A DNA stretch of 64,000 nucleotides from a virus. The translations under genes and the position numbers were made by a program. Position 1 is the stretch's first letter, and each line of letters begins with the position of its first letter. Location of the stretch: IMG/VR virus record IMGVR_UViG_3300009529_000001, positions 1-64,000 of that record. The stretch is one strand, 5' to 3'. Below the pieces are notes generated by a model. That model was not told where the DNA came from and did not search any database. It was given only the letters and a program-made list of their open reading frames with translations. Below are positions 8,736-18,157 of this stretch, in pieces.

Positions 8736-9783
8736 CATCAGTAAATTAATACTTGCTTTAGCCGAATATCATCCGATTGATATGAAAAGAAAAGTTGGAG
8801 GATATCATACTTTAGTACCGATTGACAGTGATGTAGATAGCGTATTTCAACCAGGATTTAAACCACCCTCAGATTTTCCAACTGATACTTTTGATCAATA
8901 TAGGAAAGTATTCTGGCGAAACCAAACAGGTAGATCTTTATCGGGAGTTCAGATATATGGATTCAATGTAAAAAGTTCTAATGTTGTTAAATTTGCTTTG
9001 GAACGTGGACCTGATGGAGTAATAACAAGAGATGGAAGTGATGCAATACGGAATTATCAGATTAGACCAACATTTTTATCCGACGGACATTTTACTGAAG
9101 TAACTACAGATAATGCTTTGTTAATCGGAGGTTCAGGAGTATTAGCACATGGATCAGGTCAAGGAGTATGGTTAAGGCAAAGAATAACAGGAACAACAGC
9201 GGAAGACGCAAGTGATAATTTTGCAATAGGAACAGTTGTTTCAGAAGTAGGATCAACTACCATTAAGGAAGAAAATATTTTCCATACAAGAATTCCTGGT
9301 CTAACTACAATATTACGAATAAGAATTGATCAGTATAATCCTATGACTATAATTGTGGATTTCAGCCATAGTCTTACGACTAACTATTACAAAACTGCGG
9401 CGGAAACACTTTATGCTTTGTATGTAGATAATAAATTTGTAAAGGAATTTACAGGAGAGATCGTAAAAGTTCAGATGCTAAGTATTGATACGATTAGTGA
9501 AGTCGATATTTATGCAATTCCACATTCAGGATTTAGACCTCATCAAGATCCTACTGATCCTGAAGAAGGAACAAGATTAGACCCTACTATTCCTGGAAAC
9601 AAAATAAGAATTAGATTTAGAGCAAAGGATTCTGGTGTATTTGATGTAGAAGCACACCATATACAGTGGGATGAAGGAACAGGAACTTTTGTAACTAAAG
9701 AAATAGGTGTAATAAATGCGGATGATGCTTCTATTAAGAGCGGATATAAGATTAAATCAAGTGAAATGATTGATCCTATTTAA
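8728..9783 (+). CDS. Putative baseplate or tail tip protein
   Basis: A 351-residue beta-rich protein with many aromatic and Thr/Ser residues, no membrane segment and no motif I recognise. Its ATG overlaps the end of the preceding glycosyltransferase gene by 8 bases. The C-terminal part (KIRIRFRAKDSGVFDVEAHH) looks like an immunoglobulin or fibronectin type strand pattern. It lies in the block between distal tail protein and fibre genes, so a structural role in the tail tip is likely. Confidence 0.4.
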   Translation: MSDISKLILALAEYHPIDMKRKVGGYHTLVPIDSDVDSVFQPGFKPPSDFPTDTFDQYRKVFWRNQTGRSLSGVQIYGFNVKSSNVVKFALERGPDGVITRDGSDAIRNYQIRPTFLSDGHFTEVTTDNALLIGGSGVLAHGSGQGVWLRQRITGTTAEDASDNFAIGTVVSEVGSTTIKEENIFHTRIPGLTTILRIRIDQYNPMTIIVDFSHSLTTNYYKTAAETLYALYVDNKFVKEFTGEIVKVQMLSIDTISEVDIYAIPHSGFRPHQDPTDPEEGTRLDPTIPGNKIRIRFRAKDSGVFDVEAHHIQWDEGTGTFVTKEIGVINADDASIKSGYKIKSSEMIDPI

Positions 9784-9831
9784 AAATAGATGGATAAAGT
9801 TAAATATTAAATATTTGTTAGAGGAGACAAA

Positions 9832-11043
9832 ATGACTTTATCTAGAAGAGCTTTTGGCCTTGGGGGAACAGCTTTAGGATATTTAAAAGAAATAGGAGCA
9901 GGAATCGTAGGTAGAGCCGTAACTCACACCTTATATGTTTCACCGGAAGGTAGTGGAGCTGATGGATTGACTTGGGCAACTGCCTATAAGACAATTCAAG
10001 CCGCTTTAGATGCTGCTTCAACTGATGGAGATAATTTAACTTTAATAAATATTTCCCCACATACAACTAATTACGATATAAATACTACTGGCGATCCTAC
10101 ATGGACAGGAAATTATATTTTAAAAGGAAGTCACAGGAATTGGGCGAAAATTAAGAATGCGCATGGTAGTGCTACTTCTATTATGAAGTTCACTGGTAAG
10201 GTTTCATTAAAAGATTTGAATTTTAATTTAGGTTCAGGAAGTGGGAATGGCGTAATAATAACTCACGGCGGATTCAGGGTAAGAGATTGTCAATTTGTTG
10301 GAGAAGATTTAACTGGTGCGGCAACAGCGCTCCATACAGATGGCGCAACAGTATTGAAACATGGAATAATAGAAAATTGCCATTTTCTCGGAGAAGGAAT
10401 AACACATATGACGGCGCTCTTGTTGGATAAAACGGCAAGAAGCTTTATTGAAGGATGTAAAATCCACGAATGTAAAACTGGCATTCAGATAGTTGATGCA
10501 GATAGTGATGAAAATATGTTTCGTTTTATTGATATTGGTGATTCCGGTATCGGATTTGATATAGATGCCGGAAATGCTCAACATATAGAACATGTCTTAT
10601 TTCACAACAATACAACAAATATAGATGATGAAGTTGGAGATCATTTATATGATACCTTATTGGGAGAAAGTTCAGGGACAATATTATTGCCTGACGATTT
10701 TACAGGAGTAGATTTAGATACTCATGCTGATCCAGCTACTTGGGGAACTAATACGGAAATACTGGCCGCTGTGGGCAGAACCAAGCCGTTTCGAGTTATT
10801 GGAATCATAATGGAAGCAGATGCAAATGAAAAATTTAGAGTCAGACTTTCTGCGGATGGTGGGACTTCTCATTTCACAGATATTATGGTTGAAGGTGCAG
10901 CAAATGCAGCTAAAAGAGAATCAGTGCAATTGCCTCCTGGAGTTGAAGTAATTCTTAATCAGGGTATTCAAATATCTGGTTCTTCAAAGTCTGAATCAGG
11001 GAATAATACAGCTACAGTCTGGTTGGAAATACAAGAAATATAA
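9832..11043 (+). CDS. Tail fibre or tailspike with right-handed beta-helix
   Basis: The 403-residue product has an N-terminal linker, then from about residue 35 a pectate-lyase-like pattern starting TLYVSPEGSGADGLTWATAY, the signature opening of parallel beta-helix proteins. Repeating short strands with aligned Asn, His and Gly follow to about residue 270, and a beta-sandwich C-terminal domain ends the protein. AGAGGAGA at 9821-9828 is a strong ribosome site. Such proteins bind or cut surface polysaccharide. No catalytic residues can be assigned by eye, so enzymatic activity is open. Confidence 0.6.
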   Translation: MTLSRRAFGLGGTALGYLKEIGAGIVGRAVTHTLYVSPEGSGADGLTWATAYKTIQAALDAASTDGDNLTLINISPHTTNYDINTTGDPTWTGNYILKGSHRNWAKIKNAHGSATSIMKFTGKVSLKDLNFNLGSGSGNGVIITHGGFRVRDCQFVGEDLTGAATALHTDGATVLKHGIIENCHFLGEGITHMTALLLDKTARSFIEGCKIHECKTGIQIVDADSDENMFRFIDIGDSGIGFDIDAGNAQHIEHVLFHNNTTNIDDEVGDHLYDTLLGESSGTILLPDDFTGVDLDTHADPATWGTNTEILAAVGRTKPFRVIGIIMEADANEKFRVRLSADGGTSHFTDIMVEGAANAAKRESVQLPPGVEVILNQGIQISGSSKSESGNNTATVWLEIQEI

Positions 11044-11073
11044 GATTAAAGGAAAAACTTTGTAGGAGCAATA

Positions 11074-11634
11074 ATGGCTACTTTTACAGTCTATTTCAGT
11101 GATAGTGGTGTTGCTGCAACTGGTTTGACAGTGGCATTTGAATATCTTAAAAAGGCTAGCGATAATACCAATGTTTCAACGGCAGGAGCCACTATTGTCG
11201 AAATAGGAGGAGGTTGGTATAAAATCACAGGTTTAAATCCTGATGAGTTATGGGTAGGAGTAATGGATGGAAGTAATACTTTAGCTAATGCCGATAGATA
11301 TGTTCCAATTGCAATGGAACCTGAAGATTATAATTATGAAGCACATGGTATTCCTGTTTATAATGAAACTTCAGATCAATTGAAAATCGCAGCGTTTCTT
11401 TCAAAGAATGGACAAAGAGTTACAACAAATCTTACGAATTGTTCTATAATAGTTTACGATGAGAATCATGCAGCATTATTCACTATAACTTCTGCTTCTG
11501 CAACAAATGGCGTATTTTTTGTGACTAAGACGACTCCTAGGTTTGTCAAAAACAAGTTGTATTATGCAGCTATTACGATTACCCATGATGGCGTAGGTTA
11601 TGTTTCAACGGATGCGATTATTGCGATAGAATAA
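11074..11634 (+). CDS. Putative tail fibre associated protein
   Basis: A 186-residue beta-rich protein opening MATFTVYFSDSGVAATGLTV. It appears to contain two similar immunoglobulin-like halves of about 90 residues, the first ending near the YVPIAMEPEDYNYEAHG segment. TAGGAG at 11063-11068 serves as ribosome site. It sits between the beta-helix protein and further beta-rich genes and ends in a TAATG overlap with the next. The function is inferred from location only. Confidence 0.4.
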   Translation: MATFTVYFSDSGVAATGLTVAFEYLKKASDNTNVSTAGATIVEIGGGWYKITGLNPDELWVGVMDGSNTLANADRYVPIAMEPEDYNYEAHGIPVYNETSDQLKIAAFLSKNGQRVTTNLTNCSIIVYDENHAALFTITSASATNGVFFVTKTTPRFVKNKLYYAAITITHDGVGYVSTDAIIAIE

Positions 11635-12290
11635 TGAGTTTAAAGGTTTTCAATCCAAGAAAGAGGCAAGTATCTTTCTTCAGAATTAATTCAGATTATC
11701 CTTTTCGGGATAATTTGTTTGTTTCTGGAGGAAGAAGTGGAAGCATTGTTTTTTTAAATTCTGCATTAAATAATCCATATAGACATTACAAAGTAATTAC
11801 ACTTCCAGTAGCCAATGGAAGTTATAAAGTAAGAGTAGCTTCAGAAGATGCTTATGGTAATACTAATGTTCCTGGAACTGATCCTGAAGCCTATGGAGTA
11901 ATAGTTGTAGGAGTTTTTGTATTACCTCCTATAGATATAAAATTTACAGTATCTGGAAACAATGTTACATTTACGTGGGAACATCCTTCAAGTGGTGCTC
12001 CTGATGCTTATATTTTTTATGGTGGAAGAGATGGAGCAGCAATTGATAGAACTACGCCTATAGGAACCGCTGCTGGATCAGCAAAAACAAAGACTTTAAC
12101 GTTAGCAAGCGGAGTTTGGAAGATAGTTATAGAAGCTAAGATCAATTGTGATCAATGGGATATAGCACTTGGCGCTCCAAGTGCTATGAATAGAGTGGAT
12201 GTAGGAGATTCAAATCTTACAGGAGCACAAGCTACTGTAACAGATGGTGTTGATCGAGGAAATAACTCAGCTTTATGGGTATTTAGTTAA
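11634..12290 (+). CDS. Putative tail protein with fibronectin-like domain
   Basis: The 218-residue product has a fibronectin type III-like stretch at about residues 100-175 (IDIKFTVSGNNVTFTWEHPS and a following KTLTLASGVWKIVIEA strand). The rest is beta-rich without recognised motifs. It overlaps both neighbours by one base at start and stop codons, so it is translated together with the other fibre genes. A role in adhesion or fibre attachment is likely but unproven. Confidence 0.4.
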   Translation: MSLKVFNPRKRQVSFFRINSDYPFRDNLFVSGGRSGSIVFLNSALNNPYRHYKVITLPVANGSYKVRVASEDAYGNTNVPGTDPEAYGVIVVGVFVLPPIDIKFTVSGNNVTFTWEHPSSGAPDAYIFYGGRDGAAIDRTTPIGTAAGSAKTKTLTLASGVWKIVIEAKINCDQWDIALGAPSAMNRVDVGDSNLTGAQATVTDGVDRGNNSALWVFS

Positions 12291-14341
12291 TGGCTAACAA
12301 TACTTGGACAAATGGAAACGGTACTAACGTTTGGAATGATGCCCTTAATTGGTCTTTAGGGCATGTTCCATTGGCTACAGAAGATGTGATATTTGATGGA
12401 ACAGATGTTGGTAACTGCACTATAGATACTTATCCAAATAATGTAGTTTCAATCGCCGTCGATGTTTTGTATACTGGACAGATCACTCAGACATGCGCGG
12501 TAGTGGTAAATGGTCCCTTCGCTTCAGCAGGCAAATGGGACTGCAACGCCAATTTTGATTGCACCAACTATACCCTAACAGCTGGCACTTTCCAAGCAGG
12601 AGCTGGAAATATCACGACAGCCGGTAATGTGGCAATGGCTACTGGTACGTTTAGTCGCCAAACTTCCACTTTTATTTTATCTGCTACTGGGACCATTAAT
12701 GCTGCGGGCATTATATTTCATAGCTTTACTCAAAATAACGGTGTAATAACAGATATATTAAGTAATGTAGTTTTTGCTACTGGCGGCATACTCACAACTG
12801 GTAATAATACTTCCACAATAAGAGCTTCTGGAGCTACTAGAACTCTTTACATTTATTCAACATTAATAAACAATGGATGTACTTGGGGCGGTGGTGGACA
12901 ATTAATGATTCTTTATATTCTTCGCCAAGACATGCCAGGTGGCAATTATGGCGATTGTCGTATTTGGTTTAGAGATACTCTAGGTGTTCCAAGAAATCTA
13001 CTTGGTAATCTTACCACTACAGAACGATTTTACATTGATAACTGGGTAGTAGGAACAGCTCAATTATCTTCAGCCGGATTTAATATTACCTGTGCGTGGT
13101 TGCGTCTTGGTCAGACCACCAATAATCTTTGTGGTAAATTAATTCTTAATCCTGGAACCACACTCCAAGTCAACGGTGATCTTACGATCTATGCCGATGA
13201 CGGAAGCTCTGAAAACGCTCTAGTCGTAGACACGGACGGCGCTAATTTGATTTATGTATCAGGCAACTGGGACATCCAAGATCCTAGTGCGGAATTTGAT
13301 GCCCAACAGTCCACTGTGATTTTCAATGGCGTAGGTGCTCAGACTATTAAGTCGAGTGGGAATGCTTTTTATGATATTCAATTAAATGATGGCGGTGCTG
13401 GTGGTTCATGGACGCTTCAAGATGCTTTAACATGTCATGATCTTACACAAACAGATGGAATACTTGATACCAAAAATGGAGTAAATAATCCTATAACTGC
13501 AAGTGGAGATATTGCATTTGATGGAGGGACACTTATTGCACGTGGAGCGACTATAACATGTCCTGGGAGTATAACTTTCGATGCGAGCTTTACATTTACT
13601 TACGGAACTTCAAAAATTTTATTGAATGGAACATCAACTCAAACCATTATGTCTAACGGAATTGCAGTTTATGATATGGAAGTAACTAATACTGAAGGAA
13701 AAATAGTTTTTGATGATGCTGTGGATATTGATAATCAATTAATAGCAAATGCTGCAACGGCTGATATTCTGATCGAATTTGATGAAAATGGCGGACATAC
13801 CATTGAAGATCTCAGTGGATTAACTGGAACAAGTCCTCACTATGTTAAACTGAGAAGTCAAGTAACTGGTGATGAAAGTGAAAATTTTGATGTTCAGGAT
13901 GTGACTTTACCTTCTACTTCAGTAAAACCTCCTCAACCTGGATTACCAGCTACTTCTGATCCTAATAATACACTTGATGCAGATAATCCGTTTGTAGAAA
14001 CTGGACTTGAATTAACAAGGGTATCGGTTGGAAAAGCAAGGATTCGTTTTTATTGGTTATGGGGAAATTTAGCCACAAAATTTAGAATTTATCACAATAA
14101 TGGATCAGGAGATGTTGATTGGGTTACACATGCTTATGAATTTAATAGAGTAGATGGTATTATTCAATCCTATACGACTCTTCAGTTGAATGTAACAAGT
14201 GTAGTTCAAACATGGAAATTTGGAGTACGTGCGGTAAATTCTAATAACCAGACAGATACTAATACAGATGAGTATGAAATAGATATAGAGGGTCTTCCGC
14301 CAGATTTAATTGAAGATATTGTTTTGGATACGGTGTTATAA
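12290..14341 (+). CDS. Large beta-rich adhesin or tail fibre
   Basis: The 683-residue protein starts MANNTWTNGNGTNVWNDALN, a pattern common at the start of repeat-rich phage and bacterial surface proteins. Residues about 30-540 form repeating short beta strands with Gly/Asn/Thr turns, as in a beta-helix. The last 120 residues (from RVSVGKARIRFYWLW) look like a fibronectin-type domain similar in style to the preceding gene. The middle, roughly 12440-13350, is clearly richer in G and C and uses different codons from its flanks, which suggests a swapped receptor-binding domain. Confidence 0.5.
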   Translation: MANNTWTNGNGTNVWNDALNWSLGHVPLATEDVIFDGTDVGNCTIDTYPNNVVSIAVDVLYTGQITQTCAVVVNGPFASAGKWDCNANFDCTNYTLTAGTFQAGAGNITTAGNVAMATGTFSRQTSTFILSATGTINAAGIIFHSFTQNNGVITDILSNVVFATGGILTTGNNTSTIRASGATRTLYIYSTLINNGCTWGGGGQLMILYILRQDMPGGNYGDCRIWFRDTLGVPRNLLGNLTTTERFYIDNWVVGTAQLSSAGFNITCAWLRLGQTTNNLCGKLILNPGTTLQVNGDLTIYADDGSSENALVVDTDGANLIYVSGNWDIQDPSAEFDAQQSTVIFNGVGAQTIKSSGNAFYDIQLNDGGAGGSWTLQDALTCHDLTQTDGILDTKNGVNNPITASGDIAFDGGTLIARGATITCPGSITFDASFTFTYGTSKILLNGTSTQTIMSNGIAVYDMEVTNTEGKIVFDDAVDIDNQLIANAATADILIEFDENGGHTIEDLSGLTGTSPHYVKLRSQVTGDESENFDVQDVTLPSTSVKPPQPGLPATSDPNNTLDADNPFVETGLELTRVSVGKARIRFYWLWGNLATKFRIYHNNGSGDVDWVTHAYEFNRVDGIIQSYTTLQLNVTSVVQTWKFGVRAVNSNNQTDTNTDEYEIDIEGLPPDLIEDIVLDTVL

Positions 14342-16854
14342 TGGTTCAAGCTGGTATACAATCTGGACAAAATGTGACTTCTTTCAGGAAGCATAAGGTT
14401 TTTCTATTAAGAAATAATACATTCAGTAATCTTACCAAAAGAACATCATTTCTAATGGATGGCAAAGTAAGAGAAATTAATAAAGGGATTAATGAACATA
14501 TAGACACATGTGAAATAGAATTTCCTGCGAAAGCTTTTGGAAATCACATAGGATTTAATACTCCTGTGATTGTAGCTATTGATAATGCAAGCAATATTGT
14601 GTTTAGAGGAAATCTCGTAATAGAAAAAGGAATTCTTTCAAGAACGAGCGACACACTGACTACAACTGCTTATGGATTAAAATGGTATCTTAATAAAATG
14701 TCTAAAATACGAGGGAAAATTTATACAGTTGATAATACTATTAAACCCATTTTAGGATATGACACAAATACGACGAATAGATTATTTGAAAAATTTAGAA
14801 ATCCTCCTCCAGGAGCAAATACAGCTTATGGATATTTGGGAAGTGAACGTACTGTATTTAATGTTGATGGAAAAGAAGATTCAGCAACATCTGGAGATAA
14901 TAAAGATCTTGCTATAGCGTTTAAATTTGATCCTACACAACAATATATAGAAGCTGCTGGTGCAGTAGCAATGGATGTGAAATATTTCTGGAATTATGCT
15001 ACAATTCTTATGTATATCGAAGAATGGTATATTAAACCATTTCTTAATACTTTTCTTTCTGGCGTAAAAGTGCGCATAAGTCAAAGATCTTTTGAAAAAA
15101 TATTTCGTTGGGGTGAAAAGATTGGGTTAGAAAAAATAAGACCAATCAATTTTGACATTAACGGTTTGGGTCCAGTTGAAGCAATTGATAAAGTTGTAAA
15201 AGCCATTCCTGGTCCTTGGTATTGGTATCTTAAACATAGTAAGAATGTAAGTGAAGTTGAACTTATAAACCATCTTATGAAAGACGATGTTCCAAAAGCT
15301 GTATATATTGGAAGAGATGGTAAAATATTAGATACCGATAGTGGAACAAATATAGCTGGAGCTGATGTAGAAAGAAGTATAGCCGATGCTATTGTTCATG
15401 CGGTTGTGGTAGGCGCTCCATTAAAACTTGAAACTACGCTCGAATTAATACCACGTTGGACTAGATATCTTAGACCTACTTCGGATCAAAATAAACAACC
15501 TTCTGATACTGATAATAATTATACAGAATATGAAGCTGGAGAAGTAACGAGTAGAAGATATATTTCACATTTTAAAAATCCTATTGATTATAAAAAATAT
15601 GTTGCCATGAATAAAGCTGGAGCTACTCCAGAAGTTTGGAATACTACTCAAACTGAAGATAAAGCTAAAATAACTGCTAGTGATGTTCAAAGATATGCTA
15701 GAATATTTAGAGAATTTACAGTTCCTGGATCTAAAGAAGAAATAACTAAAAATCTTGTAGATGATTTAGGATTGCATGATGATATTAGTGATGTATTTTC
15801 TGGATTTGCATCAGAAATAGAACAATTTATATTTGATAATGCTGAACGTATAAGAAAGATAGAACCTCCTGTAACTAAATACGAAACAAGTAAAGTTAAT
15901 AAGAATCTTGAACCTTCTAGACCTTTTATATTTTTATATGATGAATCTAAAACTATAGAAGCAGAAGATGAGAAACCTGCTGCCGCTGTAGGTGGTGCGG
16001 ATAAAAAAGAAGATATACTGAAAAAAATTCCTTTTATTATACCTGATGGAAGAGATAAAGACGCTTTTAAAGGTACTTATTCTTTTGAAAATGATTTTCA
16101 AGTTGTAAAATTTTCAAAACCACAATATTCAAGTGATTTACCTGATGTATTAAATGCTGATTTAGAAGGTTGGAAAAAATTTGCTAATGCAAAAACAAAA
16201 CGAGCGTTTATGACTTGTCGGATATCGTTAGATGTTCCTTTAATTGATGATTTGTTGAATGAAGAAAGAGAATTATTGTATGGCAATGGAAGATTTATAG
16301 CTTATTATATTGATGAAAAATTAGAATTTGTTTTAAGATCTTCTGCTATTTATCCTAAACCGAAAGCTTTAACTACAGGAGTTCCAGCAATAACTTATAC
16401 ATTGCCTTCAGGAACATCACAAATAGGAAGTCTTGTTATACCAACAAAAAATAGAAATTTGAATGATAAGTTTCCATTACTTGATTGGAATATGCTTAAT
16501 AGCACAGAAGATGGATTATTAGGCGAATTATTTTCACAGCAAGTTGTTAAGAGTGATCTAAAACAATTGAAACAAGCTTTGGAAGATATGCTTACAAGTG
16601 CTCCTGATTTTATAGAAAACATTTCTTTAGATCATGGAAGAGTCGATTTAAGTTTAGAAATAGGAGATCAGGTTGATAGGATTATAGGAAGTGAATTGTC
16701 AGATGGAGCGGATGGATATTATGGATTAGATTCAGTTGTAACAGGAATTAATATAACTTCTCGTGGCGATACGGAAGCATGGAAAACGCTTTCAGTATTA
16801 CGTAATCGAAGAGGATTTACTTTAGGTGATCTTAAAATAAAGGCTAGAGCATGA
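14341..16854 (+). CDS. Tail tip or baseplate protein
   Basis: An 837-residue protein near the end of the structural block, beginning MVQAGIQSGQNVTSFRKHKV. The N-terminal 120 residues look like a baseplate hub beta domain (VREINKGINEHIDTCEIEFP then FGNHIGFNTPVIVAID). Central and C-terminal parts are mixed alpha/beta with an acidic linker near residue 540. No lysozyme or peptidase motif could be seen. It overlaps the genes on both sides. A central hub or host-contact role is inferred from size and order. Confidence 0.45.
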   Translation: MVQAGIQSGQNVTSFRKHKVFLLRNNTFSNLTKRTSFLMDGKVREINKGINEHIDTCEIEFPAKAFGNHIGFNTPVIVAIDNASNIVFRGNLVIEKGILSRTSDTLTTTAYGLKWYLNKMSKIRGKIYTVDNTIKPILGYDTNTTNRLFEKFRNPPPGANTAYGYLGSERTVFNVDGKEDSATSGDNKDLAIAFKFDPTQQYIEAAGAVAMDVKYFWNYATILMYIEEWYIKPFLNTFLSGVKVRISQRSFEKIFRWGEKIGLEKIRPINFDINGLGPVEAIDKVVKAIPGPWYWYLKHSKNVSEVELINHLMKDDVPKAVYIGRDGKILDTDSGTNIAGADVERSIADAIVHAVVVGAPLKLETTLELIPRWTRYLRPTSDQNKQPSDTDNNYTEYEAGEVTSRRYISHFKNPIDYKKYVAMNKAGATPEVWNTTQTEDKAKITASDVQRYARIFREFTVPGSKEEITKNLVDDLGLHDDISDVFSGFASEIEQFIFDNAERIRKIEPPVTKYETSKVNKNLEPSRPFIFLYDESKTIEAEDEKPAAAVGGADKKEDILKKIPFIIPDGRDKDAFKGTYSFENDFQVVKFSKPQYSSDLPDVLNADLEGWKKFANAKTKRAFMTCRISLDVPLIDDLLNEERELLYGNGRFIAYYIDEKLEFVLRSSAIYPKPKALTTGVPAITYTLPSGTSQIGSLVIPTKNRNLNDKFPLLDWNMLNSTEDGLLGELFSQQVVKSDLKQLKQALEDMLTSAPDFIENISLDHGRVDLSLEIGDQVDRIIGSELSDGADGYYGLDSVVTGINITSRGDTEAWKTLSVLRNRRGFTLGDLKIKARA

Positions 16855-18125
16855 GTGCTATAACAGCTAGACAACTTAGATCATTTCAAGAACGTATAGA
16901 TAGATTAGAAACTGCTTTATCTACAGGTTTTGGTGTAGCTTCTTTGGATGAATTATCTGCCCCCAAAGAAGGCAAAATAAAAATGGCGAAATGGACTGGA
17001 ACTGGAGTTCTTCCACGATATTCTCCAATGAAATTTGATTTAATCGCACATGATGGAGATGTATTAGTGGCGCAAAGAGTAGCAAAACTTCCTCTTCTTG
17101 AATATCCAGAAAAAGACGATGACGATAAATTAATTTGTGTAACACAAATGGAAGCAGAACAAGGAGATATTGTTCCTGTAATGATTGAAGGGGAAACACT
17201 GGTAAGATTTAAAAGTAGATCTGATTTAACTGACATTAATGATGATCCCAATCAAGTAGTAAAATTTGGTGATGCGTTATATATATATTATAAAGATGAT
17301 ACAGATGCAGGAAAATTGATTAATAAAACTACTGATCCTGATGATGCAAGTATATTACAATATATTTCAGATGGATCAGTGGCATTTGCTCTTGAAACTC
17401 AACAATCTAATGCCACATTGGTAAGGAGTTTACTTCGGCCCCGTGGTGTAACGGGATTGAATTATTTTGATAATGGAGTGATGGTAAAGTCCGATGATGC
17501 TGCATCAAACTTTTATCATGCAGTAAATTGGGATGTTGATCTTAAAGTAGATAATGGAACTAGATGGGAAGTTTATCTCAAATTTGCATCTCCGATTACT
17601 TCTTTCGATAGATTATTTATATGTCTTGAACATATACGTTCTTTTATTAATGAACCTTTTTATACAGAATCTTCTTTCTTTGGTATAGAACATCGTTTTG
17701 ATTATGATTTAATTAGGGTTGATTTAACTCCCGGTGAAACATGGGGATTGGATGCACTTACTTGGAATAATGCGAATAGAGCTACAGGGACATTATTTGA
17801 TACACCAGCTAATTTTCTTTCTGGAGCACAGATAAATTTTGTTCATGAATATTATGAAACTGTATTAAATTGGGAACCTTGTGAACCTCCTGGTATGCCA
17901 GCAACACAAGAAACAGAAGTAGGAGGAGCTGACGGTGAGTGTGATGGTATAGCTTTAGAAGCTCTTGCTCCAGAAACTTTAGCTGGCATATTTTTTGGAA
18001 TAATTCTTTATTTAGGAGCTGACAATAGTGCTGGTGATCATAGTCCGGATACAGTTCAATCTATTCTTCCAATACGAAATACTCGAACAGGTCAGTCTCA
18101 TAGAAGTTTTGCTGTTTCTGAATAA
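16851..18125 (+). CDS. Putative tail protein with N-terminal coiled coil
   Basis: The 424-residue protein starts with a short coiled coil (residues about 5-27, RQLRSFQERIDRLETALS) followed by beta-rich sequence. The coil followed by a globular beta region suggests a trimeric fibre or tip component. Its ATG overlaps the previous stop (ATGA). It is the last gene of the tail module; 32 bases later the helicase gene starts. No specific family is recognised. Confidence 0.4.
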   Translation: MSAITARQLRSFQERIDRLETALSTGFGVASLDELSAPKEGKIKMAKWTGTGVLPRYSPMKFDLIAHDGDVLVAQRVAKLPLLEYPEKDDDDKLICVTQMEAEQGDIVPVMIEGETLVRFKSRSDLTDINDDPNQVVKFGDALYIYYKDDTDAGKLINKTTDPDDASILQYISDGSVAFALETQQSNATLVRSLLRPRGVTGLNYFDNGVMVKSDDAASNFYHAVNWDVDLKVDNGTRWEVYLKFASPITSFDRLFICLEHIRSFINEPFYTESSFFGIEHRFDYDLIRVDLTPGETWGLDALTWNNANRATGTLFDTPANFLSGAQINFVHEYYETVLNWEPCEPPGMPATQETEVGGADGECDGIALEALAPETLAGIFFGIILYLGADNSAGDHSPDTVQSILPIRNTRTGQSHRSFAVSE

Positions 18126-18157
18126 TTATAAAGATATCTCAATACGTTATTAAGTAA

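Noticed and set aside
9832-9890. SRRAFGLGG near the start of the beta-helix protein, resembling a twin-arginine signal
   Set aside because: There is no long hydrophobic core after it, and a tail protein assembled in the cytoplasm needs no export signal.
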